Shown: piece after piece, positions 1-8,024 of the stretch | Layout: each line of letters starts with the position of its first letter | Position numbering within the stretch: position 1 is the stretch's first letter | Source: an uncultured Paracoccus sp. | GTDB taxonomy: Bacteria > Pseudomonadota > Alphaproteobacteria > Rhodobacterales > Rhodobacteraceae | Assembly (NCBI GenBank): GCA_934533075.1 | Contig: CAKTBJ010000037.1 | Coordinates: forward strand, 1-25,265 | DNA length: 25,265 nt | Direction: 5' to 3' | Position numbers and translations under genes: made by a program | Notes under the pieces: generated by a model | Database searches by the model: none | What the model was told of the DNA's origin: nothing | The model's input: the letters and a program-made list of their open reading frames with translations, nothing else

Positions 1-464
1 TCGGCCCATTCGCGATAGTAGAGCGAGGCGATGGGCAGCGCCGTGGTGATGCCGTTGCACAGCAGCGTGGCGAAGGCGTAACGCTTCTGGAAGGCCAGTT
101 CCTCGGGGGCATACATCTCGTAGGGGCCGCGCGCGCGATAGGTTTGCGGCCAGATGCGCCCCTTCTGCCAGCCCGGATGATTGTCCAGCGCCAGCGTGTA
201 GGTATCGAGGTCGGACAGCGCGTCGAGGTCGATCAGCCCCGGCGAGATCAGGGCAGCGCCGAAGTCGATGCGCCGCGCCACCTCGCCGGCAAAGCGCGGC
301 CCGGCATAAAGCACATGGCGGCCTTCGAGGACCAGATCGCCCTGGCGGTAATAGACATGCCGGCCGCCCTCGTGGCCGATCAGCCAGTCGGCGGTCAGCA
401 GGGTGCGCCCGGCGGGGCGCTGGCCAAGGTGGAGGTCTTCGGGAGGAAGCATCATCCGATCCAT
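1..464 (-). CDS. Amidohydrolase, HxH-less paralogue (5' part only)
   Basis: This is the N-terminal ~154 residues of an amidohydrolase; the rest lies beyond the left edge. It is a paralogue of the complete gene at 4370-5878. From FAGEVARRIDFG onward about 76 of 97 residues match by eye, including the shared block SPGLIDLDALSDLDT and the block RGPYEMYAPEELAFQKR. The start at 464 is chosen because MDRMMLPP lines up without gaps with MSTQSLPP of the paralogue. In-frame ATGs at 455 and 452 and an upstream in-frame ATG at 608 are alternatives. The first metal-binding motif (HxH) expected after PGLID is absent, exactly as in the paralogue. It follows the binding-protein gene in the same orientation and probably belongs to the same catabolic locus. 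Substrate unknown. Confidence 0.85.
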   Translation of the reverse strand, partial: MDRMMLPPEDLHLGQRPAGRTLLTADWLIGHEGGRHVYYRQGDLVLEGRHVLYAGPRFAGEVARRIDFGAALISPGLIDLDALSDLDTYTLALDNHPGWQKGRIWPQTYRARGPYEMYAPEELAFQKRYAFATLLCNGITTALPIASLYYREWA

Positions 465-745
465 TGCGGGAAACAAGGGGGGCCATCCTTCGGCAACCGG
501 CCTGCCCCGACGGCGGGCGGCAGGCCCACGGTCCGGGCCGGCCCGCCCGCGCCCGGTGGGACGGTGGCCGGGGTGCAGGCCGTCAGGAAGCGATCTCATC
601 CGATCCATCGCGCGAGGCAGGAGCATCGCCCCCGAGGCACCGGCGCGCCCCGGCGACGGGCGACAGGTCCGCCCTCGGGACCGACCGGCCCGCGACCGGC
701 GAGGCGGTGGCCGGGAAGCCGGCCGCCGCGAAAGCGCGGGAAGCG
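405..745. repeat. Degenerate tandem repeat, ~144-bp period, ~2.4 copies
   Basis: The 5' end of the amidohydrolase paralogue is repeated upstream. On the plus strand, gcgcccggcggggcgctggc at 405, gcgcccggtgggacggtggc at 549 and gcgaccggcgaggcggtggc at 692 are successive copies 144 and 143 bp apart. The minus strand repeats the start of the gene: ATG GAT CGG ATG occurs at 464 and again at 608. The 60 nt following each start match at 45 of 60 positions without gaps. The stretches between (465-548 and 609-691) also align, for example accggcctgccccg against accggcgcgccccg. The second copy stays in frame with the gene (48 codons). The third copy decays near 745. Apart from this and the hairpin at 748-778, the 465-786 gap holds no separate gene that I can support. 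Confidence 0.7.
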
Positions 746-747
746 GT

Positions 748-778
748 CCGGCGCCGCCCCAAAGGGGGACGGCGCCGG
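748..778 (-). terminator. Hairpin after the binding-protein gene
   Basis: CCGGCGCCG and CGGCGCCGG flank a GCCCCAAAGGGGGA centre, giving a long GC stem just downstream of the stop at 787. There is no T-run after it, so it may be a Rho-assisted or processing hairpin rather than a classical intrinsic terminator. Confidence 0.5.
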
Positions 779-786
779 CATGGGGC

Positions 787-2367
787 TTATTCGGCGATCA
801 CGGTGAACCAGTGCCGCGCCTTGTTGTCGGCGCGCAGGTCGATCTCCTGCACCTTGCCGGTATTGGCCCAGGCGATGGGCTGCTGCCACAGCGGGATCGC
901 CAGGATTTCCTCCTTGGCGATGCGCAGGGCCTCGGCCTCGGCCTCGCGCAGCGGGCCTTCCTCGGTCGCATCGCCCGCCGCGCGGGCGGCCGCGTTCAGT
1001 TCGGGCACCGACCAGCCGCCGAAATTCGACACGCCGAAGGCATCCTCGCGCCCCGCCAGCACCTGCCCGATCAGCGAGAAGGCGTCCAGCGTCGGCTCGG
1101 TCGCCCAGCTGAGGTTGAACACCTCGGTATTGCCGGAGGACCGCTTGGGCGACTGGATCGAGCGCAGCCCCATGTCGATGGAGGGCGCGAAACCGGCGCG
1201 GGTCAGCATGTTGGCGATGGCCTGGCACCAGTCTTCTTCGTTGATGCTTTCGTCGTTGTTGCAGGTATAGGTGAAGGCCAGCCCTTCATGCCCGGCCTCC
1301 TGCAACAGCGCGCGCGCCCTTTCCGGGTCCGCCGGCTCGTAGGTATCCAGTTCCGGGACATAGCCGGCGATGTCGGGCGCCACCAGCGAGCCGGTCGGCC
1401 GCGCCTGCCCGCGCATCACCCGCTGGTTCAGCATGTCGCGGTCGATGGCCAGCTCGAACGCCTGGCGCACGCGGATGTCGTTGAAGGGATTGTCGCGCCC
1501 GTCGGGCAGCGTCTCGCGGCGGTTGAAGCTGATGAAGACGGTGCGCAGTTCGGTCAGGGCATGGACGGTCACGTCCGGGCTGGCCTCCAGCCGGCCCAGA
1601 TCCTGCAAGGGCGCCGAGTCGATCAGGTCCACCTCGCCCGACAGCAGCGCCGCCACGCGGGTCGCGGCCGAGCTGATCGGGATGAATTCCAGCCGGTCGA
1701 TATTGTGGTGCTTTTCGTCCCACCAGCCGGGATTGACGGTCAGCACGGTCAGGGCATCGGGCTTGCGGCTTTCCAGGATGAACGGGCCGGTGCCGTTGGT
1801 GTGGCTGGTGGCATAGCCCTCGACGCCCGCACCGTAATCGGTGGGCTTTTCGGTGCCGTTGTCCTTCAGCCAGTCGGCATCGAAGATGAAGATGTTGGTG
1901 ATGTCGTTCAGGAACAGCGTCGAGCCGGACAGCACGTCGATCTCGACGGTGCGGTCGTCGATCTTGCGGATACCCTTGTAAAGCGGCATGTTCCCGCGCA
2001 GCGGCGAGGCCGGATCGGCAGCGCGCAGATACGAGGCCACCACGTCGTCGGCGTTGAATTCGGCGCCGTTGTGGAAGGTCACGCCCTCGCGCAGGGTAAA
2101 GCGCCAGGCCTTGCCGCCATCCGGGGCGTCGACCAGCTCCCATTCGGTGGCCAGGGCCGGCTCGATCTGGAAGGTCTTGTCGTAGCGCACCAGCCCCTCA
2201 TACATGTGGTTGAGGAAGGCGAGGTTCGCCGTCGAGGCGATCGAATTCGGGTCCAGAGAATAGATGTCGGCGCGCGAGGCCCATTTCAGGGTGTTCTCGG
2301 CATGTGCCGCAAGGGCGCTTGCCGACAGCATCAGCGCCGCGGCGGTCAGGCGGGCGAAGGTTTTCAT
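787..2367 (-). CDS. Periplasmic substrate-binding protein of a Dpp/Opp-type ABC importer
   Basis: 526 residues, the normal length for SBP family 5 (DppA/OppA-like). It has a Sec signal peptide (MKTF.. then a hydrophobic Ala/Leu stretch ending AAHA, cleavage near residue 23). The mature part opens with NTLKWASRADIYSLDPNS and continues with the family blocks LNHMYEGLVRYD, WRFTLREGVTFHNGAEF and NGTGPFIL. It captures the substrate in the periplasm and hands it to the DppBC-like permeases encoded upstream. The Shine-Dalgarno CAGGAG lies just before the ATG. It is the last of the transporter genes, 31 bp after the second ATPase. A C..(11)..C pair (CNNDESINEEDWC) may form a disulfide. Family 5 includes binders of peptides, opines, nickel and various amides. 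The neighbouring amidohydrolases and hydantoin-type racemase argue for a cyclic amide or ureide rather than a peptide, but this is inference. Confidence 0.93.
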   Translation of the reverse strand: MKTFARLTAAALMLSASALAAHAENTLKWASRADIYSLDPNSIASTANLAFLNHMYEGLVRYDKTFQIEPALATEWELVDAPDGGKAWRFTLREGVTFHNGAEFNADDVVASYLRAADPASPLRGNMPLYKGIRKIDDRTVEIDVLSGSTLFLNDITNIFIFDADWLKDNGTEKPTDYGAGVEGYATSHTNGTGPFILESRKPDALTVLTVNPGWWDEKHHNIDRLEFIPISSAATRVAALLSGEVDLIDSAPLQDLGRLEASPDVTVHALTELRTVFISFNRRETLPDGRDNPFNDIRVRQAFELAIDRDMLNQRVMRGQARPTGSLVAPDIAGYVPELDTYEPADPERARALLQEAGHEGLAFTYTCNNDESINEEDWCQAIANMLTRAGFAPSIDMGLRSIQSPKRSSGNTEVFNLSWATEPTLDAFSLIGQVLAGREDAFGVSNFGGWSVPELNAAARAAGDATEEGPLREAEAEALRIAKEEILAIPLWQQPIAWANTGKVQEIDLRADNKARHWFTVIAE

Positions 2368-2398
2368 TCGGTCTCTCCTGTTGGTTGGTCCGGTTTTT

Positions 2399-3382
2399 TT
2401 AGGCGTAGTGGCAGGCCACGCGGCCGCCGTCGGGCTTTGGCAGGGCCTCGGGGCGGTCCGTCTTGCAGCGGGCGGTGGCGATGGGGCAACGCGGGTGGAA
2501 CGGGCAGCCGGGCGGCGGCGCCAGCGGGCTGGGCACCTCGCCCGAGGCCGGCTCGCGGTCGCGATGCGGGGCGGTCACGTTCGGGATCGTGTTCAGCAGA
2601 AGCTGGGTATAGGGGTGGCGCGGATCGGCGAAGAGGGTCTCGGTATCGGCCTCCTCGACGATGCGGCCCAGATACATGACCGCGATGCGGTCGGACATGT
2701 GCCGCACCACCGAAAGGTCGTGGCTGATGAACAGATAGGTCAGGCCCAGCCGGTCCTGCAATTCGCGCATCAGGTTGAGGATCTGCGCCTGCACGGAGAC
2801 ATCCAGCGCCGAGGTCGGCTCGTCGCAGACCAGGAATTCCGGCTCCGACGCCAGCGCGCGGGCGATGGAAATCCGCTGGCGCTGCCCGCCGGAGAATTCA
2901 TGCGGGAATTTCTCGCCATCCGCCGCGTTCATGCCGACGATGCCCAGAAGTTCGGCCACGCGGTCGCGGATTTCGGCCTCGCTCCGGCGCAGCTTCAGCT
3001 CGCGCAGGGGTTCGGCGATGATGTTCTTGACCCGCCAGCGCGGGTTCAGGCTGGCATAGGGGTCCTGAAAGATCATCTGCGCCGTCAAGGGCTTGCCGTC
3101 GCGGCTGGTGCCAAAGCGGATCGTGCCGGATGTGGGCGCATAGATGCCCGTCACCAGCCGCGCCACGGTGGACTTGCCACAGCCGGATTCGCCCACGAGG
3201 CTGAGGCAGCCGCCGCGCGGCACGGTGAAGCCGACATCGGTGACGGCGTGCAGGTTGCGGCGCGGCAGGCGATAGACCATGCGGTTCAGCCACGGCGCCG
3301 ACACGTCGAAGGAGCGGTGCAGCGCGGTGACGGTCAGCGCCGGGGCGGCATCGGCCGGGCGGGGGGCGGGTTGCGCGCTCAT
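2399..3382 (-). CDS. ABC importer ATPase, DppF/OppF type
   Basis: 327-residue cytoplasmic ATPase that powers the importer with its partner at 3379-4377. Walker A GESGCGKS is at residues 64-71, followed by the Q-loop MIFQDPYASLNP, signature FSGGQRQRISIARAL, Walker B FLVCDEPTSALD and switch His in FISHDLSV. The C-terminal oligopeptide-transporter domain carries the cysteine pattern CPFHPRCPIATARC, which in several relatives binds an Fe-S cluster. The insert between residues 25 and 45 (FDVSAPWLNRMVYRLPRR) is usual for the F-type subunit. The start codon overlaps the stop of the upstream ATPase gene as ATGA (3379-3382), so translation is probably coupled. Confidence 0.95.
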   Translation of the reverse strand: MSAQPAPRPADAAPALTVTALHRSFDVSAPWLNRMVYRLPRRNLHAVTDVGFTVPRGGCLSLVGESGCGKSTVARLVTGIYAPTSGTIRFGTSRDGKPLTAQMIFQDPYASLNPRWRVKNIIAEPLRELKLRRSEAEIRDRVAELLGIVGMNAADGEKFPHEFSGGQRQRISIARALASEPEFLVCDEPTSALDVSVQAQILNLMRELQDRLGLTYLFISHDLSVVRHMSDRIAVMYLGRIVEEADTETLFADPRHPYTQLLLNTIPNVTAPHRDREPASGEVPSPLAPPPGCPFHPRCPIATARCKTDRPEALPKPDGGRVACHYA

Positions 3383-4377
3383 TGGGTGCCTCCGTCATGC
3401 AGCCAGCAGGCGGCCATGTTGCCGCCGGGCGCGGGCACCAGATGCGGCACCTCGCGCCGGCAGCGCGGGCCGGCATGGGGGCAGCGCGGGTTGAAGGCGC
3501 AGCCGGGCGGGATGGCGTTCAGGCGCGGCATGGCGCCGTCGATCTGGTTCAGCCGCGCCACCCGCGCGCCCAGCGCCGGGATCGAGGCCATCAGCCCCTG
3601 CGTATAGGGATGGGCGGGGTTCTTCAGCACGGTCTCGACCGGGCCGATCTCGATCAGGCGGCCGGCATACATCACCGCCACCCGGTCGGCGGTCTCGGCG
3701 ATCACGCCCATGTCGTGCGTGACCAGCATCACCGCCGTGCCATGCTCCTTGCACAGCCGGCGCAGAAGGCCGGTGATCTGGGCCTGAATGGACACGTCCA
3801 GCGCGGTCGTCGGCTCGTCGGCGATGATCAGGCGCGGCTCGGCGGCCAAAGCCAGCGCGATCACCACCCGCTGGCGCATGCCGCCGGAAAACTGGTGCGG
3901 GAAATGGTCCACGCGCTCATCCGCGCCGGGGATGCCCACATCCTTCAGCAGGGCGATGGCGCGGGCGCGGGCCTCGGCCTTGCCGGTCCGGGGGGCGTGC
4001 TGGCGGATGGTCTCGACCAGTTGCGCGCCGATGGTGAACAGCGGGTTCAGGCTGGTCAGCGGGTCCTGGAAGATGGCACCGATCTCGCTGCCCCGGATCT
4101 GCTCCATCTCGCGGTCGGTGAGGGTGTCGATGCGCCGCGTGCCCAGCCTGATCTCGCCGCCCGCGATATGGCCGGGCGATTCCAGCAGGCCGAGGATGGC
4201 AAGGCCGGTCATCGACTTGCCGGCGCCGGATTCGCCGACCACGCCGAGGATTTCGCCCGGCGTGATGCTCAGCGATACGCCGTCCAGCGCGCGCAGGGTG
4301 CCGTGGCGGTGCGGGAATTCCACCACCAGGTCGGAGACGGTCAGACAAGGCGCGGGGGACGGGCTGGCGTCAAGCAT
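3379..4377 (-). CDS. ABC importer ATPase, DppD/OppD type
   Basis: 332 residues starting MLDASPSPAPCLTVSDLVVEF. The open frame continues upstream to 4698, but that part overlaps the amidohydrolase gene antiparallel to nothing and in a wrong frame, so the ATG at 4377 is taken. Walker A GESGAGKS is at 48-55, Q-loop AIFQDPLTSLNP near 101-112, signature FSGGMRQRVVIALAL at 163 onward, Walker B LIIADEPTTALD at 183-194, and switch His in LVTHDMGV. The C-terminal cysteine motif is CAFNPRCPHAGPRC. It forms a heterodimer with the F-type ATPase. The gene overlaps the end of the amidohydrolase gene by 8 bp and the next ATPase by 4 bp, so enzyme and transporter genes form one translation-coupled operon. 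Confidence 0.94.
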   Translation of the reverse strand: MLDASPSPAPCLTVSDLVVEFPHRHGTLRALDGVSLSITPGEILGVVGESGAGKSMTGLAILGLLESPGHIAGGEIRLGTRRIDTLTDREMEQIRGSEIGAIFQDPLTSLNPLFTIGAQLVETIRQHAPRTGKAEARARAIALLKDVGIPGADERVDHFPHQFSGGMRQRVVIALALAAEPRLIIADEPTTALDVSIQAQITGLLRRLCKEHGTAVMLVTHDMGVIAETADRVAVMYAGRLIEIGPVETVLKNPAHPYTQGLMASIPALGARVARLNQIDGAMPRLNAIPPGCAFNPRCPHAGPRCRREVPHLVPAPGGNMAACWLHDGGTQ

Positions 4378-5878
4378 GGCCGGCTCCTCGGATGGGAAAG
4401 CTGGGCGGGAAGATGTCCGCGACGGGCGGATGGTCCCAGGTGCGTTCGGGATATTTCGCCACCAGCCCGTCGAATTGCGCCTGTGCCCGCGCGCGGGCGG
4501 CCACCATGTCGAGGCCGGCGACGGCGCCGTCGCGCATCGACAGCCGCCCATCCACGAACACGGCGCGCGTGACCTTGCCCGAGCCGCCGGCGACCAGCGT
4601 GGTGATCGGATCGACCGAGGGCGCCATGATCGCGTCATCCAGCCCGAACACCGCGATGTCGGCGCGGGCGCCGGGGGCCAACCGGCCCAGATCGGCACGG
4701 CCCAGCGCCCGCGCGCCGCCCAGCGTCGCGGCGTCGAACAGGTCGCGGGTGGCCAGCCGTTCCGGGGTGCCGTCGTTCATCCGCCCGGTGATCAGCCCGA
4801 CCAGCAGGTTCAGCAGCATGTCGGGCGGCGTGGTGTCGGTGCCCATCGCGATGTTGATGCCCAGATCGCGCAGTTTGGCAAAGGAGTTCAGGCTGCCGCC
4901 GCCGCGCCCCGAGACCAGCGGGCAATGCACGATGGACACGCCATGCCGTGCATAAAGCGCGAGGTCCTCGTCCGTCGCATTGGTGGCATGGGGGGCGATG
5001 AGGCGGTCCGAGAGCAGTCCCTCGCGCGCCAGCCAGACCGGCGCGGTGCTGCCGTGCAGGGCGCGGACGGTCTCCACCTCCATCGCGCCCTGCGCCATGT
5101 GCAGGCGCACCTTCACGCCCAGATCGTCGGCGGTCTGCATGGTGGCGCGCAGCAGCGGGGCGGTGCAGGTTTCCACCCGGTCCGGGGCCAGCAGGCCCTG
5201 AATCAACCCGTCGAAACGCCCCGACTGGCGGGCGATGTAATCGGCGGCGTCGCGCAGGCCGGCCAGCCCGCGCGCCTCGTCGAAATGCGGGCGCATGTCG
5301 CCCGGCGCGTGCAGCACCATGCCGCCGGCGCGATAGGCGGGCGACAGGAACACGCGCAGGCCAAGCTCGCCTGCGGCCTCCGCCGCCGCGTCGAATTCGG
5401 CCACGGTCTCGCCCCATGCGCGATAGAACAGCGAGGCGATGGGGGCCGCCGTGGTGATGCCGTTCAGCAGCAGTTGCGCGAAGGCGAACCGCTTTTGAAA
5501 GGCCAGCTCCTCGGGCGCATACATCTCATACGGGCCGCGCTCGACATAGGAGAGCGGCCAGACCCGGCCCTTCTTCCACGGCGGAAAGTGGTCGATGCCC
5601 AGAATCGTGGTGTCGAGGTCCGACAGCGCATCGAGGTCGATCAGGCCGGGCGAGATCAGCGCCGGGCCGAAGTCGATGCGGCGCGCCACCTCGCCGGCAA
5701 AGCCGTGGCCGGTGAACAGCACCGCGCCGCCCTCGATCACCGCCTCGCCGCGATGCAGCAGCACCGGGCCGGCGGCCTCATGCGCCAGCACCCAGTCGGC
5801 TGTCAGCAGCGTCCGCCCCGAGGGCCGGGCGCCCAGGGCGAGGTCGAACAGCGCCGGGGGCAGCGATTGGGTGCTCAT
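4370..5878 (-). CDS. Amidohydrolase-superfamily protein lacking the HxH motif
   Basis: 502 residues, resembling the ATZ/TRZ-type (COG0402-like) cyclic amidine and guanidine hydrolases. Several metal-site elements are in place: H260 in VRLHMAQGAMEVE, H297 in LIAPHATNATDEDL, the HCPLVSGRGGG strand and D348 in NIAMGTDTTPPD. The first motif is not. Where the family has PGxxxxHxH, this protein has SPGLIDLDALSD (residues 76-87), with D83 and L85 at the two His positions. The partial paralogue at 1-464 has the same change, so it is conserved and not a random lesion. The protein may use a single metal site, a different ligand set, or not be a hydrolase at all. It overlaps the upstream deaminase-like gene by ATGA and the downstream ATPase by 8 bp, which ties its substrate to the importer. 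Confidence 0.88.
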   Translation of the reverse strand: MSTQSLPPALFDLALGARPSGRTLLTADWVLAHEAAGPVLLHRGEAVIEGGAVLFTGHGFAGEVARRIDFGPALISPGLIDLDALSDLDTTILGIDHFPPWKKGRVWPLSYVERGPYEMYAPEELAFQKRFAFAQLLLNGITTAAPIASLFYRAWGETVAEFDAAAEAAGELGLRVFLSPAYRAGGMVLHAPGDMRPHFDEARGLAGLRDAADYIARQSGRFDGLIQGLLAPDRVETCTAPLLRATMQTADDLGVKVRLHMAQGAMEVETVRALHGSTAPVWLAREGLLSDRLIAPHATNATDEDLALYARHGVSIVHCPLVSGRGGGSLNSFAKLRDLGINIAMGTDTTPPDMLLNLLVGLITGRMNDGTPERLATRDLFDAATLGGARALGRADLGRLAPGARADIAVFGLDDAIMAPSVDPITTLVAGGSGKVTRAVFVDGRLSMRDGAVAGLDMVAARARAQAQFDGLVAKYPERTWDHPPVADIFPPSFPIRGAGHA

Positions 5879-7068
5879 GGCGCGGCCTTCACGGACTGGC
5901 CATTGCGCGCGGTCACGCGCCCGCCCTTAACCACCAGCGGGATCGTGGCGGGCTGGACGACGGCATGGCCGATGGTCTCGGCATCGAACAGCAGGAAGTC
6001 GGCTTTGCAGCCCGGCTCGACCCCGTAACCCTCGGCGCGCATGATCTGCGCCCCGCCCTCGCTGACCAGTTCCAGCACCCCGCGCAGGTCGATGTCCGAG
6101 CGCACGCCGTTCTTCTGGCCGATGATGCGGGCGCGGTCCATCATGTCGGGCAGGTTCCACGGCCCCCAGGTGTCGCGCACCCCGTCGCAGCCGCCGCCCA
6201 TGCGGATGCCGGCGGCGCGCAGTTGTTTCATCGAAGGCACCGTGGCCGAGGGCGCGCCGGTGGTCAGGATGCCGATATCCAGTTCGGCGATCTGCTCGAC
6301 CAGCCCGGCCACCCGCGCCGCATCGGGCGCGCCGAGGGCAAAGGCGTGGCTGATATCCACCTTGCCCTGCATGCCGTTGGCGCGCACGCGCTCGAAGATC
6401 AGCTCCATGCTGAAGGCGCCCAGTTCCCCCACCTCGTGCAGGTGGAAGTCGATGGGCTTGCCGTGCCGGACCGCCAGCCCGAAGATCGCGTCAAGCTGGC
6501 CCTTGGGATCGCGGTCGATGCCGCAGGGGTCCAGCCCGCCCAGAACCTCGCAGCCCATCGCCAGCGCCTGATCCAGCAGCGCCACCGTGCCGGGGCGGAC
6601 CATGACGCCGGATTGCGGGAAAGCGACGATCTGGATGTCGAGAATGCCTGCTAACTCCTCGCGGGCGCGCAGCATGCCCTCCAGATTGGCCAGCCCGTGC
6701 GTGGTGTCGATATCGACATGGCTGCGGGCATGGGTGCTGCCGGTGCGCACCAGTTCCAGCGCGTGCCGCATCGACTGGCGGTAGGGGTCGATGCCCAAAG
6801 CCACGCGGTTCTCGCGCTCATAGTCGATGCGGCCTTGCAGGACGGCGGCGCGGTTGTTGACGTGCCAGCCCATGCCCAGCAGGTTCTTGTCCAGATGGGT
6901 ATGCGCCTCGACCAGACCGGGCCAGAGGATCGCGCCGCGCCCGTCCTCGACCGGCACGCCCGGCAGGTCGGGCTGGCGGGCATGGGCCACAATGATGCCG
7001 TCGCGGATCAGCAGGTCGGTCTCGGCCTCGCCGCGGGGGCGGATATTGCGCAGGATCAGGTCGGTCAT
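5875..7068 (-). CDS. Cytosine deaminase-like amidohydrolase
   Basis: 397 residues, related to CodA and its relatives that deaminate or hydrolyse cyclic amidines. Metal ligands are visible: H56 and H58 in VEAHTHLDKN, H209 and H211 in PIDFHLHEVGE, H241 in VDISHAFALG and D295 in GGCDGVRDTWGPW. The segment LDIQIVAFPQSGV near 143-155 is also typical of the CodA group. In E. coli CodA the last block reads GHDDVFDPW; here GCDGVRDTW keeps the Asp but changes its surroundings, so the substrate is probably not cytosine. The enzyme is cytoplasmic. It sits directly after the DppC-like permease gene (3-nt gap) and overlaps the next amidohydrolase as ATGA. I read it as one of two sequential ring-opening or deamination steps on the imported compound; the compound is unknown. 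Confidence 0.9.
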   Translation of the reverse strand: MTDLILRNIRPRGEAETDLLIRDGIIVAHARQPDLPGVPVEDGRGAILWPGLVEAHTHLDKNLLGMGWHVNNRAAVLQGRIDYERENRVALGIDPYRQSMRHALELVRTGSTHARSHVDIDTTHGLANLEGMLRAREELAGILDIQIVAFPQSGVMVRPGTVALLDQALAMGCEVLGGLDPCGIDRDPKGQLDAIFGLAVRHGKPIDFHLHEVGELGAFSMELIFERVRANGMQGKVDISHAFALGAPDAARVAGLVEQIAELDIGILTTGAPSATVPSMKQLRAAGIRMGGGCDGVRDTWGPWNLPDMMDRARIIGQKNGVRSDIDLRGVLELVSEGGAQIMRAEGYGVEPGCKADFLLFDAETIGHAVVQPATIPLVVKGGRVTARNGQSVKAAP

Positions 7069-7071
7069 GGC

Positions 7072-8013
7072 TTACCTCAGTCTGGGGTTCAGGGCGTCGC
7101 GCAGCCAGTCACCCAGCAGGTTGACGGCGATCACCAGCAGCGCCAGTTGCACGACGGGAAAGATCACCATCCACCACAGGCCGGAAAACAGATACTGGTT
7201 GCCGATGCGGATCAGGGTGCCGAGGCTGGGCTGGCCCGGCGGCATGCCGATGCCGAGGAACGAAAGCGTGGCCTCGGTCAGGATCGCCATGCCGAAGGAC
7301 AGGGTGGCGGCGACCAGCACCGGGGTCAGGGTGTTGGGCAGGATGTGGCGGAACATCACCCGGCGATGCGGCACATGCAGCAGCCGCGCGGCCATGACAT
7401 ATTCCTTGCCGCGTTCCACGGCGGTTTGCGCGCGCACGATGCGGGCATATTGCACCCAGCCCGACAGCGTGATGGCCAGCACCAGCACCGCGCCGGCGCC
7501 GATCTCGCGCAGATGGGGCGGCAGCATCTCGCGCACGATGGCCGAGACGAGGATGGCGATCAGCAGCGTCGGGATCGACAGCATCACATCGCCGATGCGC
7601 ATCAGCAGGTTGTCGGCGAAACCGCCGAAATAGCCCGCCACCAGCCCGAAGGTCAGCCCGATGGCCAGCGAGCAGATCACCGAGGCAAAGCCGATCATCA
7701 CCGAGATACGGGTGCCGTAGAGGATCGCCGACAGCATGTCGCGCGCCTGCGTGTCGGTGCCCAGCAGATAGGGCCACTGGCCGCCCTCCTCCCAGACCGG
7801 CGGCAGTTCGGAGTTCCACAGATCCAGTTGCGCCGCGTCATAGGGGTTCTGCGGCGCGATCCAGGGCGCAAGGAAGGCCGAGACGATCAGCAGCGCCAGC
7901 AGGCCGAAGGCGATGCGCGCCGTCCAGGAATGGCTGAACGACCACCAGAAATCGCTGGCACGGGCGCGCGACAGCCAGGAGGGGCGGGCGGCGGGCGGGG
8001 GGATGGTGGCCAT
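7072..8013 (-). CDS. ABC importer permease, DppC/OppC type
   Basis: 313-residue inner-membrane permease. The N-terminal helix (IAFGLLALLIVSAFLAPWIAP) is followed by a periplasmic stretch with the hallmark LGTDTQARDMLSAILYGTR. The BPD_transp_1 core has helices and the EAA-type loop ERGKEYVMAARLLHVPHRR, HILPNTLTP. The C-terminus reads SLGTLIRIGNQYL, then LLGDWLRDALNPRLR, which is standard for DppC. The start at 8013 has a good Shine-Dalgarno (GGGAGG). The same frame stays open to 9054, but that extension only overlaps the DppB-like gene and encodes no family sequence. It lies 11 bp after the DppB-like gene and pairs with it to form the membrane channel. Confidence 0.94.
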   Translation of the reverse strand: MATIPPPAARPSWLSRARASDFWWSFSHSWTARIAFGLLALLIVSAFLAPWIAPQNPYDAAQLDLWNSELPPVWEEGGQWPYLLGTDTQARDMLSAILYGTRISVMIGFASVICSLAIGLTFGLVAGYFGGFADNLLMRIGDVMLSIPTLLIAILVSAIVREMLPPHLREIGAGAVLVLAITLSGWVQYARIVRAQTAVERGKEYVMAARLLHVPHRRVMFRHILPNTLTPVLVAATLSFGMAILTEATLSFLGIGMPPGQPSLGTLIRIGNQYLFSGLWWMVIFPVVQLALLVIAVNLLGDWLRDALNPRLR

Positions 8014-8024
8014 ATGCGCCTCCC

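Noticed and set aside
403..2679. Long plus-strand open frames opposite the minus-strand import genes
   Set aside because: They are antisense to well-supported genes, lack family motifs and are rich in Arg, Gly and Ala as expected from GC-rich antisense frames.
4378..4698. Extension of the DppD-like frame up to 4698
   Set aside because: It lies inside the amidohydrolase coding region in another frame; family similarity starts at MLDASPSPAP.
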